Source: Agromyces protaetiae (GTDB taxonomy: Bacteria; Actinomycetota; Actinomycetes; Actinomycetales; Microbacteriaceae). From it: a DNA stretch of 64,000 bases. Made by a program: the position numbers and the translations under genes. Below the pieces are notes generated by a model. The model saw only the letters and a list, made by a program, of their open reading frames with translations. It was not told where the DNA came from and searched no databases. Below are positions 15,781 to 24,051 of the stretch, piece by piece. Location of the stretch: NCBI RefSeq assembly GCF_030866785.1, contig NZ_CP133018.1, positions 682,001 through 746,000 on the forward strand, written 5' to 3'. Position 1 is the stretch's first letter, and each line of letters starts with the position of its first letter.

Positions 15781-17219
15781 GAATCGAACCCCAGGCCGAG
15801 TGCGTCGAGCGTCTTCAGCAGCAGGTTGCGGCGGCCGCGGTCGTGGTCGGCGCGATCGAGCGACCAGCGGGTCGCGTTGATGCCGATCGACGCGGCCGGC
15901 TCGGGCGGGAACGGCAGCGGACGCTCGCGGACCATGCGCAGCGCGGTGCGCTCGTTCTCGCGCCGCTCGAGCAGGTCGAGCATGACCTCGCCTGCGAATC
16001 GGGTCGCGGCGACCCCCAGTCCGGTGAAGCCGCTCGCATACGCGACCCGGTCGTCGCGGGCCGTGCCGTAGAAGGCGCAGAACCGCGTGGAGGTGTCGAT
16101 CGCGCCCGCCCATCGGTGCGTGAACCGCAGCCCCTCGAGCTGCGGGAAGGTCGTGAAGAAGTGCGCGGCGAGCGTCTCGAATGACTCGCGCCGGTTCTCG
16201 TACGCGGCACGGAGCCGGCCGCCGTAGTGGTACACGGCGTCATAGCCGCCGAACAGGACGCGCCCGTCGCGGGTCATCCGGTAGTAGTGGAACTGATTCG
16301 CCAGGTCACTGATGCCCTGCCGATCGCCCCAGCCGATGGACGCAAGCTGTTCGGCCGAGAGCGGCTCGGTCATGAGCACGTAGTCGTACACGGGCACGGT
16401 CATCAACCGGTTGCGCCTGAGCAGCGAGGGGAACACGTTCGTGGCGAGCACGGCCTGCCTGGCGCGGACGCGGCCGTGGTCGGTGATGATCGAGACCGCT
16501 CCGGTCGAACCGGGGGTGTCGATGCGGCGCACCGGCGAGCGCTCGAAGATCTCGACGCCCACGTCTTCGGCGAGTCGGGCGAGCTCCGCCGCAAGCTTGC
16601 CGGGGTGGACGAGCGCGTTCGTCCGCGTCTCCCACACCGCACCGAGATAGGTCGGCGACGCGACGGCGGCGCGCGCCTCGTGCTCATCGAGCAGCCGCAG
16701 ACTGTCGTCCCCGCGCTCGCGCGCGTCGGCCGCGAGCTCGTGCAGCCACTCCACCTGATGGGGCTCGACCGCCACGCCCAGCGCGCCGACGCGCTCGAAC
16801 TCGGCGTCGGCGCCCCACTCGGCGAGGTCGGCCTCGATGGCGTCGAGGTTCTCGAGCCCGAGCCGGTCGAGGGTCTCGATCTCGTCGGGCCAACGGGTCA
16901 GGCCGTTCTCGCGGCCGTGCGTGAGGCTCGCCTCGACGAACCCGCCGTTGCGGCCCGATGCCGCCCACCCGACGGAGCGGCCCTCGACGAGCACCACCCG
17001 TGCCTCGGGAGTGCGCCGCTTCGCGAGCAGCGCCGTCCAGAGGCCTGTATAGCCGCCGCCGACGATCACGAGGTCGGCGACGTGATCGCCCGTGAGGGCC
17101 GGGCGGGCGACCCGGCCCGTGAGGTCGTCGAGCCAGAACACACGCTGCTCGGCATGTTCGAGACTGTGCGCGATGACGGACGCCGGTGGACGGCGGCGTT
17201 CGAAGACGGTGGTTCCCAC
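15777..17219 (-). CDS. FAD-dependent oxidoreductase, gamma-glutamylputrescine oxidase-like
   Basis: The 480-aa DAO-family flavoprotein has dinucleotide-binding motif VADLVIVGGGYTGLWTALLA near residue 45 and the AASGRNGGFVEA loop typical of PuuB-like oxidases, then HRWAGAIDTSTRF and ASGFTGLGVAATRFAGEV at the C-terminal FAD site. Such enzymes oxidise amino groups of polyamine derivatives or N-methylated amino acids, releasing H2O2. The GTG at 17219 is chosen because similarity begins there and GGAG lies 10 nt upstream. Together with the nearby aminotransferase and MmsA it points to amine catabolism. Confidence 0.83.
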   Translation of the reverse strand: MGTTVFERRRPPASVIAHSLEHAEQRVFWLDDLTGRVARPALTGDHVADLVIVGGGYTGLWTALLAKRRTPEARVVLVEGRSVGWAASGRNGGFVEASLTHGRENGLTRWPDEIETLDRLGLENLDAIEADLAEWGADAEFERVGALGVAVEPHQVEWLHELAADARERGDDSLRLLDEHEARAAVASPTYLGAVWETRTNALVHPGKLAAELARLAEDVGVEIFERSPVRRIDTPGSTGAVSIITDHGRVRARQAVLATNVFPSLLRRNRLMTVPVYDYVLMTEPLSAEQLASIGWGDRQGISDLANQFHYYRMTRDGRVLFGGYDAVYHYGGRLRAAYENRRESFETLAAHFFTTFPQLEGLRFTHRWAGAIDTSTRFCAFYGTARDDRVAYASGFTGLGVAATRFAGEVMLDLLERRENERTALRMVRERPLPFPPEPAASIGINATRWSLDRADHDRGRRNLLLKTLDALGLGFDS

Positions 17220-17376
17220 GGGATGCGACTCCAAGTCGGACGGTTCCCTCCATCCTCGTCGTCCGTCACCGGGTCGCGCCAGTGCGCCGTGTCGCGATCG
17301 GATGCTTCGGCCGGACGAGTCGTCCGGAGCGGGCGCTGCGCGCCGCGTGCCGGCCGGCACCTGGTAGACCAGAAGC

Positions 17377-17799
17377 ATGATCGCTGATGGTTTCGAGGGG
17401 GCGCTCGATCGCACCGCGGCCGGGTTGGCCGCGATGGGTGCGGGCGACGCGCGACCGTATCAGGAGTGCTGGGCGCGCGACGACGGGGTGACGTTGTTCG
17501 GGGCGTTCGGCACCATCGAGCAGGGGCACGGCGACGTCATGGCGACGCTCGACTGGGTCGCGAGCCGTTTCAGCGACGGCACCCTCGTACCCGAGTACGA
17601 GACGGTGCACGTCGGCGAGGACGTCGCCTTCACGGTCGGGTTCGAACGGGGCGTGCTGCGCGTCGACGGTGGCAAGCCGACCGAGCTCACCATTCGGGTG
17701 ACGCACGTGTACCGCCGCATCGACGACGCGTGGTGCATCGTGCATCGGCACGGCGACCATCCGCCGGCACTGGCCGCCCGACCTCGACTCGGCGCCTGA
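17377..17799 (+). CDS. SnoaL/ketosteroid isomerase-like protein
   Basis: The 140-aa protein has the NTF2-like cone-fold pattern: an N-terminal helix with ALDRTAAGLAAMGAGD, central ECWARDDGVTLFGAFG and GHGDVMATL, and paired strands ending in TIRVTHVYRRIDDAWCIVHRHGD (shown as TIRVTHVYRR and DDAWCIVHRHGD). Proteins of this fold act as small isomerases, hydrolases or binding domains; no specific function can be assigned. No good ribosome binding site is visible. Confidence 0.75.
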   Translation: MIADGFEGALDRTAAGLAAMGAGDARPYQECWARDDGVTLFGAFGTIEQGHGDVMATLDWVASRFSDGTLVPEYETVHVGEDVAFTVGFERGVLRVDGGKPTELTIRVTHVYRRIDDAWCIVHRHGDHPPALAARPRLGA

Positions 17800-17848
17800 C
17801 CGCGGCTGACCGCGTCTGACCGCGCCTGACCGCACCTGACCGCGCCTG
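17791..17848. repeat. 10-bp tandem repeat placing stop codons in all three frames
   Basis: The unit CGCGNCTGAC is repeated between five and six times across the stop codon of the SnoaL-like gene and the following intergenic DNA. Since the period is 10 and each unit contains TGA, the array has stop codons in all three forward frames. It probably arose by slippage. Confidence 0.8.
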
Positions 17849-17878
17849 CGTGTCCGAGGTCTCCGGCATGATCGAGGG

Positions 17879-18352
17879 ATGACCCGCGAACACCACTACG
17901 AGCTCGCCCTGAGCTGGACCGGCAATGACGGCGAGGGCACGAAGACGTATCGCAGCTACCGGCGGGACCACGTCGTGTCCGCACCGGGTGCACCGCAGAT
18001 CCCGGGTTCGTCCGACCCCGCGTTCCGCGGCGACCCCTCGCGTTGGAACCCCGAACAGCTGCTGGTCGCCTCGCTTGCACAGTGCCACCTGCTCTGGTAC
18101 CTGCACTTCGCCGCGAGCGCGGGCGTCGTGGTCGTCGGCTACGAGGATGCTCCGACCGGGACCATGGTCGAGGACGCCGCCGGCGGCGGTCGCTTCAGCG
18201 AGGTCACCCTGCGCCCGCGGGTCACGGTGGCCGCGGGCACCGACCCCGCGCTCGCCGCCTCGCTGCACGCGAAGGTCGGCGACGTGTGCTTCATCGCGCG
18301 CTCGGTGAACTTCCCGGTCCGCCACGACGCAACGGTCGCCGTCACCGGCTGA
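17879..18352 (+). CDS. OsmC family peroxiredoxin-like protein
   Basis: The 157-aa protein contains both conserved cysteines of the OsmC/Ohr fold, in LLVASLAQCHLLWYL near residue 67 and GDVCFIARSVNFPV near 137. The family reduces organic peroxides through these thiols in the cytoplasm. The Ala/Gly-rich N-terminal half and NPEQLLVAS motif match the stand-alone OsmC subgroup of actinobacteria. Its stop codon abuts the stop codon of the convergent RamB-like gene with no spacer. Confidence 0.85.
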   Translation: MTREHHYELALSWTGNDGEGTKTYRSYRRDHVVSAPGAPQIPGSSDPAFRGDPSRWNPEQLLVASLAQCHLLWYLHFAASAGVVVVGYEDAPTGTMVEDAAGGGRFSEVTLRPRVTVAAGTDPALAASLHAKVGDVCFIARSVNFPVRHDATVAVTG

Positions 18353-19855
18353 TCAGTCGGGCGCGTGCGCCTCGAGGAACTCGTAGACCTCGGTCTGGTC
18401 GACGCCCGGGAAGGTGCCCGTGGGGAGCGCCGCGAGCAGGCTCGTGGGGGTGCGCGCGGCGGGCCACGAGGCATCCGACCACCGCTCGGCGAGCGCCTCC
18501 GGCGCGCGCCGGCAGCAGGACTCGTCAGGGCAGCGCGACACGGCACGGTGCTGGGTCTCGCGCCCGCGGAACCACTTCACGTGCTCGAACGGCACCCCGA
18601 CCGACACCGAGTACTCGCCCTCCTTGGCCTTCTCGATGCGCGAGGTGCACCAGAAGGTGCCCGAGGGCGTGTCCGTGTACTGGTACCAGGGGCTGAACCG
18701 GTCGGTCACGTCGAAGACCGTGCGCGCCGTCCAGTTGCGGCACACCGTGGTGCCCTCGACCGCACCGAGCGCGTCCGACGGGAAGCGCACCCGGTCGTTC
18801 TCGTACGCCTTGATGATCGTGCCCGACTCGTGCACCTTCATGAAGTGCACCGGGATGCCGAGTCGCGCGGTCGCCAGGTTCGTGAATCGATGGGCGGCGG
18901 TCTCGTATGTCACGGCGAAATGATCGCGGAGTTCCTCCATCGAGATGCGCCGCAGATTCTTCGCCTCTGTCAGGTACCGCACGGCCGCCTGCTCGGGCAG
19001 CAGGATCGCCGCCGTGAGGTAGTTCGTCTCAATGCGCTGCCGGAGAAATTCGCCGTAGTTTCTGGGCTCCTCGTGCGCGAGGGCATGGCTCGCCAGCGCC
19101 TGCAGGATCGGCGAGCGTGAATCGCGCGACGACGTCGGCGCGGTGGGCAGGTAGATGCGTCCGTGCCGCTTGTCGGTGACCGAGCGCGTCGAGTGCGGCA
19201 GGTCGCCGACATAGTGCAACGAGTATCCGAGATGGTTCGCCATGTCGGCGACCAGCTGGTGCGAGACCGGCCCGCCGGTGTGCCCGACGGCCGTGAGCAA
19301 CGCGGCGGCCTGCGCCTCGAGCTCGGGGTAGAAGTTGTCGCGCGCGCGCATCTCCGCCCGCAGCTGCGCGTTCGTGCGCCGCGCCTCCTCGGGTGTGGCC
19401 GCACGCTCGCGGTGCAGCCGGTCGATCTCCTGGTGCAGCGCGAGGATCGTGCGCAGCGTCTGGTCGTTCATGGACTTGGCCAGACGGAACGGCTCGAGCC
19501 CGAGTGCGCCGAACACCGGGCCGCGTTGCGCGCGCTCGACGGCGATCTCGAGCGCTGCGCGTTCCGTCGGCGCATCCGGCCGGAGCAGTTCGTCGGCCGT
19601 CGTGTCGAGTGCGGCGGCGATGGTGCGGAGCATGGACAGGCGCGGCTCGCGCTTGCCGTTCTCGATCGCCGACACCTGGCTCGGTGCGCGGTCGACGGCC
19701 TCGGCGAGGGCGCCGAGCGTCATGCCGATCGCGGTGCGGCGGTCGCGGATGCGTCGGCCGAGGGTCAGTGCGTCGACGCCATCGGATGACTCGGCCTCGC
19801 CAGTCACTGCGGCGCCGGTCGGCGTCGGACGAGAGCGTGGTTCCACGATGGACAT
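18353..19855 (-). CDS. RamB-like transcriptional regulator (XRE HTH + ImmA/IrrE-like domain)
   Basis: The 500-aa protein begins with an XRE helix-turn-helix at about 30-90 (MTLGALAEAVDRAPSQVSAIENG), followed by a long helical region, an IrrE/ImmA-like domain containing ALASHALAHEEPRNYGE and a C-terminal ScfR/DUF2083 domain with several cysteines (RCPDESCCRR). This is the layout of RamB, which in Corynebacterium controls acetate and glyoxylate-shunt genes in response to short-chain fatty-acid metabolism. The HEXXH-type metalloprotease motif is degenerate. A perfect palindrome sits 38 nt upstream of the start and has a counterpart upstream of aceA (26799-26816). Confidence 0.85.
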   Translation of the reverse strand: MSIVEPRSRPTPTGAAVTGEAESSDGVDALTLGRRIRDRRTAIGMTLGALAEAVDRAPSQVSAIENGKREPRLSMLRTIAAALDTTADELLRPDAPTERAALEIAVERAQRGPVFGALGLEPFRLAKSMNDQTLRTILALHQEIDRLHRERAATPEEARRTNAQLRAEMRARDNFYPELEAQAAALLTAVGHTGGPVSHQLVADMANHLGYSLHYVGDLPHSTRSVTDKRHGRIYLPTAPTSSRDSRSPILQALASHALAHEEPRNYGEFLRQRIETNYLTAAILLPEQAAVRYLTEAKNLRRISMEELRDHFAVTYETAAHRFTNLATARLGIPVHFMKVHESGTIIKAYENDRVRFPSDALGAVEGTTVCRNWTARTVFDVTDRFSPWYQYTDTPSGTFWCTSRIEKAKEGEYSVSVGVPFEHVKWFRGRETQHRAVSRCPDESCCRRAPEALAERWSDASWPAARTPTSLLAALPTGTFPGVDQTEVYEFLEAHAPD

Positions 19856-19892
19856 GCCTCATGGTCACACGGACCGCGCACGGGGACAAACA

Positions 19893-19910
19893 GAACTTCT
19901 CGTGAAGTTC
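19893..19910. promoter_or_regulatory. Palindrome GAACTTC-N4-GAAGTTC upstream of the RamB-like gene
   Basis: A perfect 18-bp palindrome (also readable as GAACT-N8-AGTTC) lies 38-55 nt upstream of the regulator's start codon. The same half-sites at the same spacing occur upstream of aceA. It is the best candidate for this regulator's operator. Confidence 0.6.
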
Positions 19911-20118
19911 ACATACGAGCGCGGGCGTCCGCTTGTAGGTGGCGCCTCGCGGTTATACGCGCCGGTGCCGGGCATAGCAAGGGTCTATAGGCGAGAGAAG
20001 CGGCTCCTTAGCGTGAGCCCCCCAACCGGTCGAGGCATCCGCTTCCGCCGACGCGGGCAGGACGATCCCCTGCAAGCGCGGTGCCGAGAACCGGCCGGAG
20101 ACAGGAAGTGAGCACACG

Positions 20119-20886
20119 ATGACGAATACGTTTTCATCCGATCCCTACGGCTCAGGAGCCACCAGTGGGAGCGACGCTTCCGGTGGAGGGGCATCCGACC
20201 TCCGTGAGCAGGCCAAGAACGTGGCCTCGGACGCCGGCGATGCCGGCAAGCACGTCGTCGACGTCGCGAAGGACGAGACCCATGGCGTGGCGAGCGAGAC
20301 CAAGACGCAGGCGCGCCGGCTCGTGGGCCAGGTCGGCGACGAGCTGCGCGGGCAGGCCGCGCAGCAGCAGTCACGGGTCGCGAGCGGCATCCGCGATGTC
20401 GGCTCGCAGTTCGAGCAGATGGCGGACAGCGCGGATGACTCCGGCATGGCCGCGAATCTCGTCCGCGACGCTGGACGCCGAGTCGGCCACGTCGGCGAAT
20501 GGCTCGACCAGCGCGACCCCAAGGACCTGCTCGAGGAGGTCAAGCGGTTCGCGCGCCGACGCCCAGGGGTGTTCCTCGCGGTCGCGACGGGAGCGGGCCT
20601 CGTCGCCGGTCGCCTGACGCGCGCACTGGCAAGCTCTTCGGGTGACTCGGGCGCTGCACACGCGGCGAGCGGCTCGCCGCAGGCGAGCACGTACGCGGGT
20701 TCGACCGGGACGTCCGGCGGAACGGCCACGCGGCCGCGGCCGGTGACCGCGCCACCCGTGACGGCCCGGCCGGTCACGCCGCCGCGCGCGACGGAGCCTC
20801 CTGCGACGACGACCATCGGCAACCCGGCCGTGCCGGGCGGCGCCGTTGGCGGCACCGGGCCGACCCCGGGGGCGGGCGGGATCTGA
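20119..20886 (+). CDS. LEA-like helical envelope stress protein, function unknown
   Basis: The 255-aa protein is low in complexity: a Ser/Gly-rich start, then amphipathic helices rich in Ala, Asp, Lys and Gln (EQAKNVASDAGDAGKHVVDVAKD) resembling late-embryogenesis-abundant repeats. A short hydrophobic segment RPGVFLAVATGAGLVAGRLT lies near residue 155 and a Pro/Thr/Ala-rich tail follows. It is the first gene of a three-gene operon with a holin-X protein and a DUF3618 protein, a conserved actinobacterial set often linked to envelope or osmotic stress. Its stop codon overlaps the next start (TGATG). The role is inferred from context. Confidence 0.7.
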   Translation: MTNTFSSDPYGSGATSGSDASGGGASDLREQAKNVASDAGDAGKHVVDVAKDETHGVASETKTQARRLVGQVGDELRGQAAQQQSRVASGIRDVGSQFEQMADSADDSGMAANLVRDAGRRVGHVGEWLDQRDPKDLLEEVKRFARRRPGVFLAVATGAGLVAGRLTRALASSSGDSGAAHAASGSPQASTYAGSTGTSGGTATRPRPVTAPPVTARPVTPPRATEPPATTTIGNPAVPGGAVGGTGPTPGAGGI

Positions 20887-21320
20887 TGACCGACAACAGA
20901 CCGGGATTCGAACCGCAGACCCCGTCGGAACGGCAGGCCGAGCGCGAGTCGCTCGGGCAGCTGCTCCAGGAGGTCTCCAGGGATCTGTCGACGCTGTTCC
21001 GCCAGGAGGTCGAGCTCGCGAAGGCCGAACTGAAGGAGACCGCGAAGAAGGCCGGAAAGGGCGCAGGGCTCTTCGGCGGTGCCGGCGTCGCCGGCCTGCT
21101 CGCGCTCGTCTTCGTGTCGATCGCCGCCTGGTGGGCGCTCGGGTACCTGATCGGCAACGCCTGGTCGGCGCTCGTCGTCGCCGCCATCTGGGGGATCGTC
21201 GCAGCGGTCCTCGCGATGACCGGCAAGAAGGAGATCGAGGAGATCGAGGGCGCACCGCAGACCGTCGAGACCGTCAAGGAGATCCCCGAAACGTTGAAGA
21301 GGAATGAGGAGAACCGATGA
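20886..21320 (+). CDS. Actinobacterial Holin-X family (phage holin superfamily III) membrane protein
   Basis: The 144-aa protein has an amphipathic N-terminal part with LLQEVSRDLSTLFRQEVELAKAEL, two transmembrane helices (about 60-82 and 88-110) separated by a short turn, and an acidic C-terminal tail. This is the Holin-X (Phage_holin_3_6) pattern. Despite the name, such genes are common in non-phage operons, and no phage gene is nearby. It overlaps both neighbours and is co-translated with the DUF3618 gene. Confidence 0.82.
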   Translation: MTDNRPGFEPQTPSERQAERESLGQLLQEVSRDLSTLFRQEVELAKAELKETAKKAGKGAGLFGGAGVAGLLALVFVSIAAWWALGYLIGNAWSALVVAAIWGIVAAVLAMTGKKEIEEIEGAPQTVETVKEIPETLKRNEENR

Positions 21321-21904
21321 GCAACCCCGACGAGATCCGCGAGGACATCGAGCGCACAAGGGCCGACCTCGGCCAGGACGTGGACGCGCTCGCCGACAAG
21401 GTGAACCCGTCCAAGATCGTGGACCGGAAGACGCGGCGGGTGCGCCAGGGCTTCACCACGCTCAAGGAGAAGGTCATGGGCGCGGCCGACGACGCCGGTG
21501 ACTCGGCACACGGCGCCATGTCGCACGTCGGCGACGCGGCCCATCACGCCGGCGACGCCGTCAAGGACGCTCCGCACAAGGCGGCGTCCGCGACGCGCGG
21601 CAACCCGGTTGCCGTGGGGCTCATCGCCTTCGGCGTCGGCTGGCTGGCAGCGTCGCTGATCCCGACCACGCGCGTCGAGCAGCAGGCGGCCGACAAGGCG
21701 AAGGAAGCGGCGGCACCACTGGTCGATCAGGTCAAGGAGGTCGCTCAGGAGACCGCCGAGAACCTGAAGGAGCCCGCGAAGGAGGCCGCTGAGGCGGTCA
21801 AGGAGCGGGCGACCGACGCGGCCCACACGGTCGCCGACGAGGGCAAGGCCGCGGCCTCGGACGTGAAGGACGAGGCGCAGCGGGCCGCGAAGCAGCAGGG
21901 CTGA
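21317..21904 (+). CDS. DUF3618 family membrane-associated protein
   Basis: The 195-aa protein opens with the DUF3618 signature PDEIREDIERTRADLGQDVDAL and KVNPSKI, then a helical region and one transmembrane segment (NPVAVGLIAFGVGWLAASLI, near residue 100). A long Ala/Lys/Glu heptad-like tail resembling LEA repeats follows. It starts by ATGA overlap with the holin-X gene. The partnership suggests a membrane-associated complex, but the biochemical role is unknown. Confidence 0.82.
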   Translation: MSNPDEIREDIERTRADLGQDVDALADKVNPSKIVDRKTRRVRQGFTTLKEKVMGAADDAGDSAHGAMSHVGDAAHHAGDAVKDAPHKAASATRGNPVAVGLIAFGVGWLAASLIPTTRVEQQAADKAKEAAAPLVDQVKEVAQETAENLKEPAKEAAEAVKERATDAAHTVADEGKAAASDVKDEAQRAAKQQG

Positions 21905-21920
21905 CGCGCTGCGCGCCAAC

Positions 21921-21960
21921 CGACGAGCGCGTGGGGCCGGAAGGTCCCGCGCGCTCGTCG
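21921..21960. terminator. Bidirectional hairpin between DUF3618 and LLM oxidoreductase genes
   Basis: Perfect 11-bp arms CGACGAGCGCG (21921-21931) and CGCGCTCGTCG (21950-21960) lie between two convergent genes. A separate 14-bp perfect palindrome, CGTGCGATCGCACG, follows at 21975-21988. Both probably serve transcript ends. Confidence 0.65.
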
Positions 21961-21990
21961 TGCGATCGTGTGATCGTGCGATCGCACGTC

Positions 21991-22947
21991 TCAGGCGCCG
22001 AGCGCCGGCTTCAGCTCGCGCGCGAAGAAGTCGATGAACCCGTCCGGGTCGGGGCCGTTGTTCATGAGCACGACGTGGTCGTAGCCGACGCGCTCGTACT
22101 CCCGGATCGCTTCGAGGTGCGTTGCCGCATCAGGCCCGCACGGCATCGCCTCGGCGATGTCCTCTTCGCGGGCGAGGGCGGCGGATGCCTCGAAGTTGGC
22201 CGGGTTCGGCAGCTCGGCCATGACCTTCCAGCCGGTGAGCGACCAGCGTGCGGTCTCGAAGGCGTGCTTCACGGCCGCCTCTTCGCTCTCCGCCCAGGCC
22301 AGCCCGACCTCGCCGTAGGCCGGCCCGTCGCCGCCCGCCTCTCGGAACGCGTCGAACAGCTCGGGCTTCGGCTCGGTGCCGAACAGCCCGTCGCCGAGTT
22401 CGGCCGCGATCCGCGCCGCCTGCGGACCACCCGCGGCGACGATGATCTGCGGCAGCACGTCGGGCAGGTCGAACACCCGGGCATCCTCGAGGTCGAGGAA
22501 CTCGCCCCGGTAGGACTGATAGCCGCCCTGCCAGAGCAGGCGGATGATCTCGAGCGCCTCGCGCAGCATGTCCTGGCGTTCGTCGGCCGAGGGGAACCCG
22601 CGCCCGACGACGTGCTCGTTCAGGCGCTCGCCGGAGCCGATGCCGAGCGCGAACCGCCCGTCTGAGACGAGCGCCAGGGTCGCGGCGGCCTGCGCGATGA
22701 TCGCCGGGTGGTACCGCACGGTCGGGCAGGTGACGCCGGTCGCGAGGCCGATGCGGTCGGTGGTGGCGGCGATCGCGCCGAGCACGGTCCAGGCGAACGG
22801 GGAGTGCCCCTGCACGTCGAGCCACGGGTGGAAGTGATCGCTGATCTCGACGAAGTCGAACCCGGCCCGCTCTGCGAGCTGGGCTTGGCGGATCAGCTCG
22901 GCCGGGCCGAACCCTTCCGCTGCGAGCTTGTATCCGTACTTCGTCAT
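21991..22947 (-). CDS. LLM class F420-dependent oxidoreductase
   Basis: The 318-aa TIM-barrel protein belongs to the luciferase-like group. Visible features are YGYKLAAEGFGPAEL at the start, AGFDFVEISDHFHPW near residue 30, the cofactor-side motif ATGVTCPTVRYHPAIIAQAAATL (shown as ATGVTCPT and RYHPAIIAQAA), GIGSGERLNEHV and VAAGGPQAARIAAELGDGLF. It resembles coenzyme F420-dependent glucose-6-phosphate dehydrogenase-related enzymes. The substrate is uncertain. GGAGGAG precedes the ATG. It lies downstream of the LysR gene on the same strand, 62 bp away. Confidence 0.85.
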   Translation of the reverse strand: MTKYGYKLAAEGFGPAELIRQAQLAERAGFDFVEISDHFHPWLDVQGHSPFAWTVLGAIAATTDRIGLATGVTCPTVRYHPAIIAQAAATLALVSDGRFALGIGSGERLNEHVVGRGFPSADERQDMLREALEIIRLLWQGGYQSYRGEFLDLEDARVFDLPDVLPQIIVAAGGPQAARIAAELGDGLFGTEPKPELFDAFREAGGDGPAYGEVGLAWAESEEAAVKHAFETARWSLTGWKVMAELPNPANFEASAALAREEDIAEAMPCGPDAATHLEAIREYERVGYDHVVLMNNGPDPDGFIDFFARELKPALGA

Positions 22948-23009
22948 GACTGCTCCTCCGTGGGCCGTGCATCGTGTCTGGCGACGATACGAAACGCCCG
23001 GAGCATCCG

Positions 23010-23975
23010 TCAGCCCGTTGCGAGTCTCGACTCACGCGTGTACGACGCCGCCTCGGCGAGCCGCATCGTCGCGCCCGAGCGTTCGGCCAGTGAACTGGCG
23101 GTGCGCGCGATCGTCTGCTGCATGACCTGCACGGCAGGCGGGGGCGCGAGGTCGGCGGTGCGCGCGACGCTGATCTCGCGGGTGAGCGTCGGCTCGGCGA
23201 GCCGGACGGCGCGCAGCCCGGGGCGCTCGACGAGCACCATCGCCGGGACGATCGCGACCCCGATGCCGCGCTCGACGAACCGCAGCACGGCATCCATCTC
23301 GGCACCTTCGACCACGACCTCCGGGGTGAGGCCCGCGGCCTCGAACGCGGCATCCGTCGTGGTGCGCAGATCGTAGGTGGAGCTGAAGACGACCTGCGGC
23401 AGCTGCGCGACGTCGGCGAGCCGAATGGCCTCGCGGTCGGTCACGGGGGGTGCGCTGCTCGACGAGATCACCACGAGCTCCTCGACGAGCAGGGGAGCGA
23501 CGGTGAACCGCGCGGTGGACGCGGCGTTCGAGGTCGTGATCAGGGCCAGGTCGAGCTCCCCGCCGGCGAGCTGGTCGAGCAGCCGGCGCGAGCCCTGCTC
23601 GGAGACGTGCAGCTCGATCGCCGGGTGGGCGGCGTGGAACGCGCTCAGCACCTCGGCCACGAGACTGATACAGAGGGTCGGCGTCGCGCCGAGTCGTACG
23701 CGTCCGCGTTCGAGCCCCGCGAGTTCGGCCAATTCGCGGCGCACCGAGTCCGCGTCGGCGAGCATGCGCCGGGCCAGCGGGAGGAGCGACTCGCCCGCGG
23801 TGGTGAGGGTGCTGCCACCCCGCGCCCGCTGGAACAACTCGGCTCCGAGGTCGCGTTCGAGGGTGGCGATCTGGCGGCTCAGCGACGGCTGCGCGAGATG
23901 CAGCAGGTCGGCCGCCTGGGTGAAGTTGCCGAGCCGCGCGACCTCGACGAAGCCGCGCAACTGCTCGAGATTCAT
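23010..23975 (-). CDS. LysR family transcriptional regulator
   Basis: The 321-aa protein has a classical LysR helix-turn-helix at residues 1-60 (MNLEQLRGFVEVARLGNFTQ and PSLSRQIATLERDLGAELF) followed by a two-lobed effector-binding domain. It is divergent from the flavoprotein gene at 24052, with 76 bp between the starts that contain a 7-bp-arm palindrome. LysR proteins usually control the divergent neighbour and themselves, which is the likely arrangement here. Confidence 0.87.
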   Translation of the reverse strand: MNLEQLRGFVEVARLGNFTQAADLLHLAQPSLSRQIATLERDLGAELFQRARGGSTLTTAGESLLPLARRMLADADSVRRELAELAGLERGRVRLGATPTLCISLVAEVLSAFHAAHPAIELHVSEQGSRRLLDQLAGGELDLALITTSNAASTARFTVAPLLVEELVVISSSSAPPVTDREAIRLADVAQLPQVVFSSTYDLRTTTDAAFEAAGLTPEVVVEGAEMDAVLRFVERGIGVAIVPAMVLVERPGLRAVRLAEPTLTREISVARTADLAPPPAVQVMQQTIARTASSLAERSGATMRLAEAASYTRESRLATG

Positions 23976-23977
23976 GT

Positions 23978-23996
23978 CGATAGCTTATCGCTATCG
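23978..23996. promoter_or_regulatory. LysR operator candidate CGATAGC-N5-GCTATCG
   Basis: A perfect inverted repeat with 7-bp arms (23978-23984, 23990-23996) lies in the divergent region directly before the LysR start. A weaker repeat GATGC/GCATC spans 24010-24035, nearer the flavoprotein start. The pair fits recognition and activation sites of LysR proteins. Confidence 0.55.
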
Positions 23997-24051
23997 TTGT
24001 CAGCGAGAAGATGCATTGGAGTAATCGAACGCATCTGCCTAGCGTGGAACC

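Noticed and set aside
20886..21320. Prophage remnant because of a holin-family protein
   Set aside because: Holin-X genes are common chromosomal partners of DUF3618 genes in actinobacteria, and no phage structural, lysis or integration gene is nearby.
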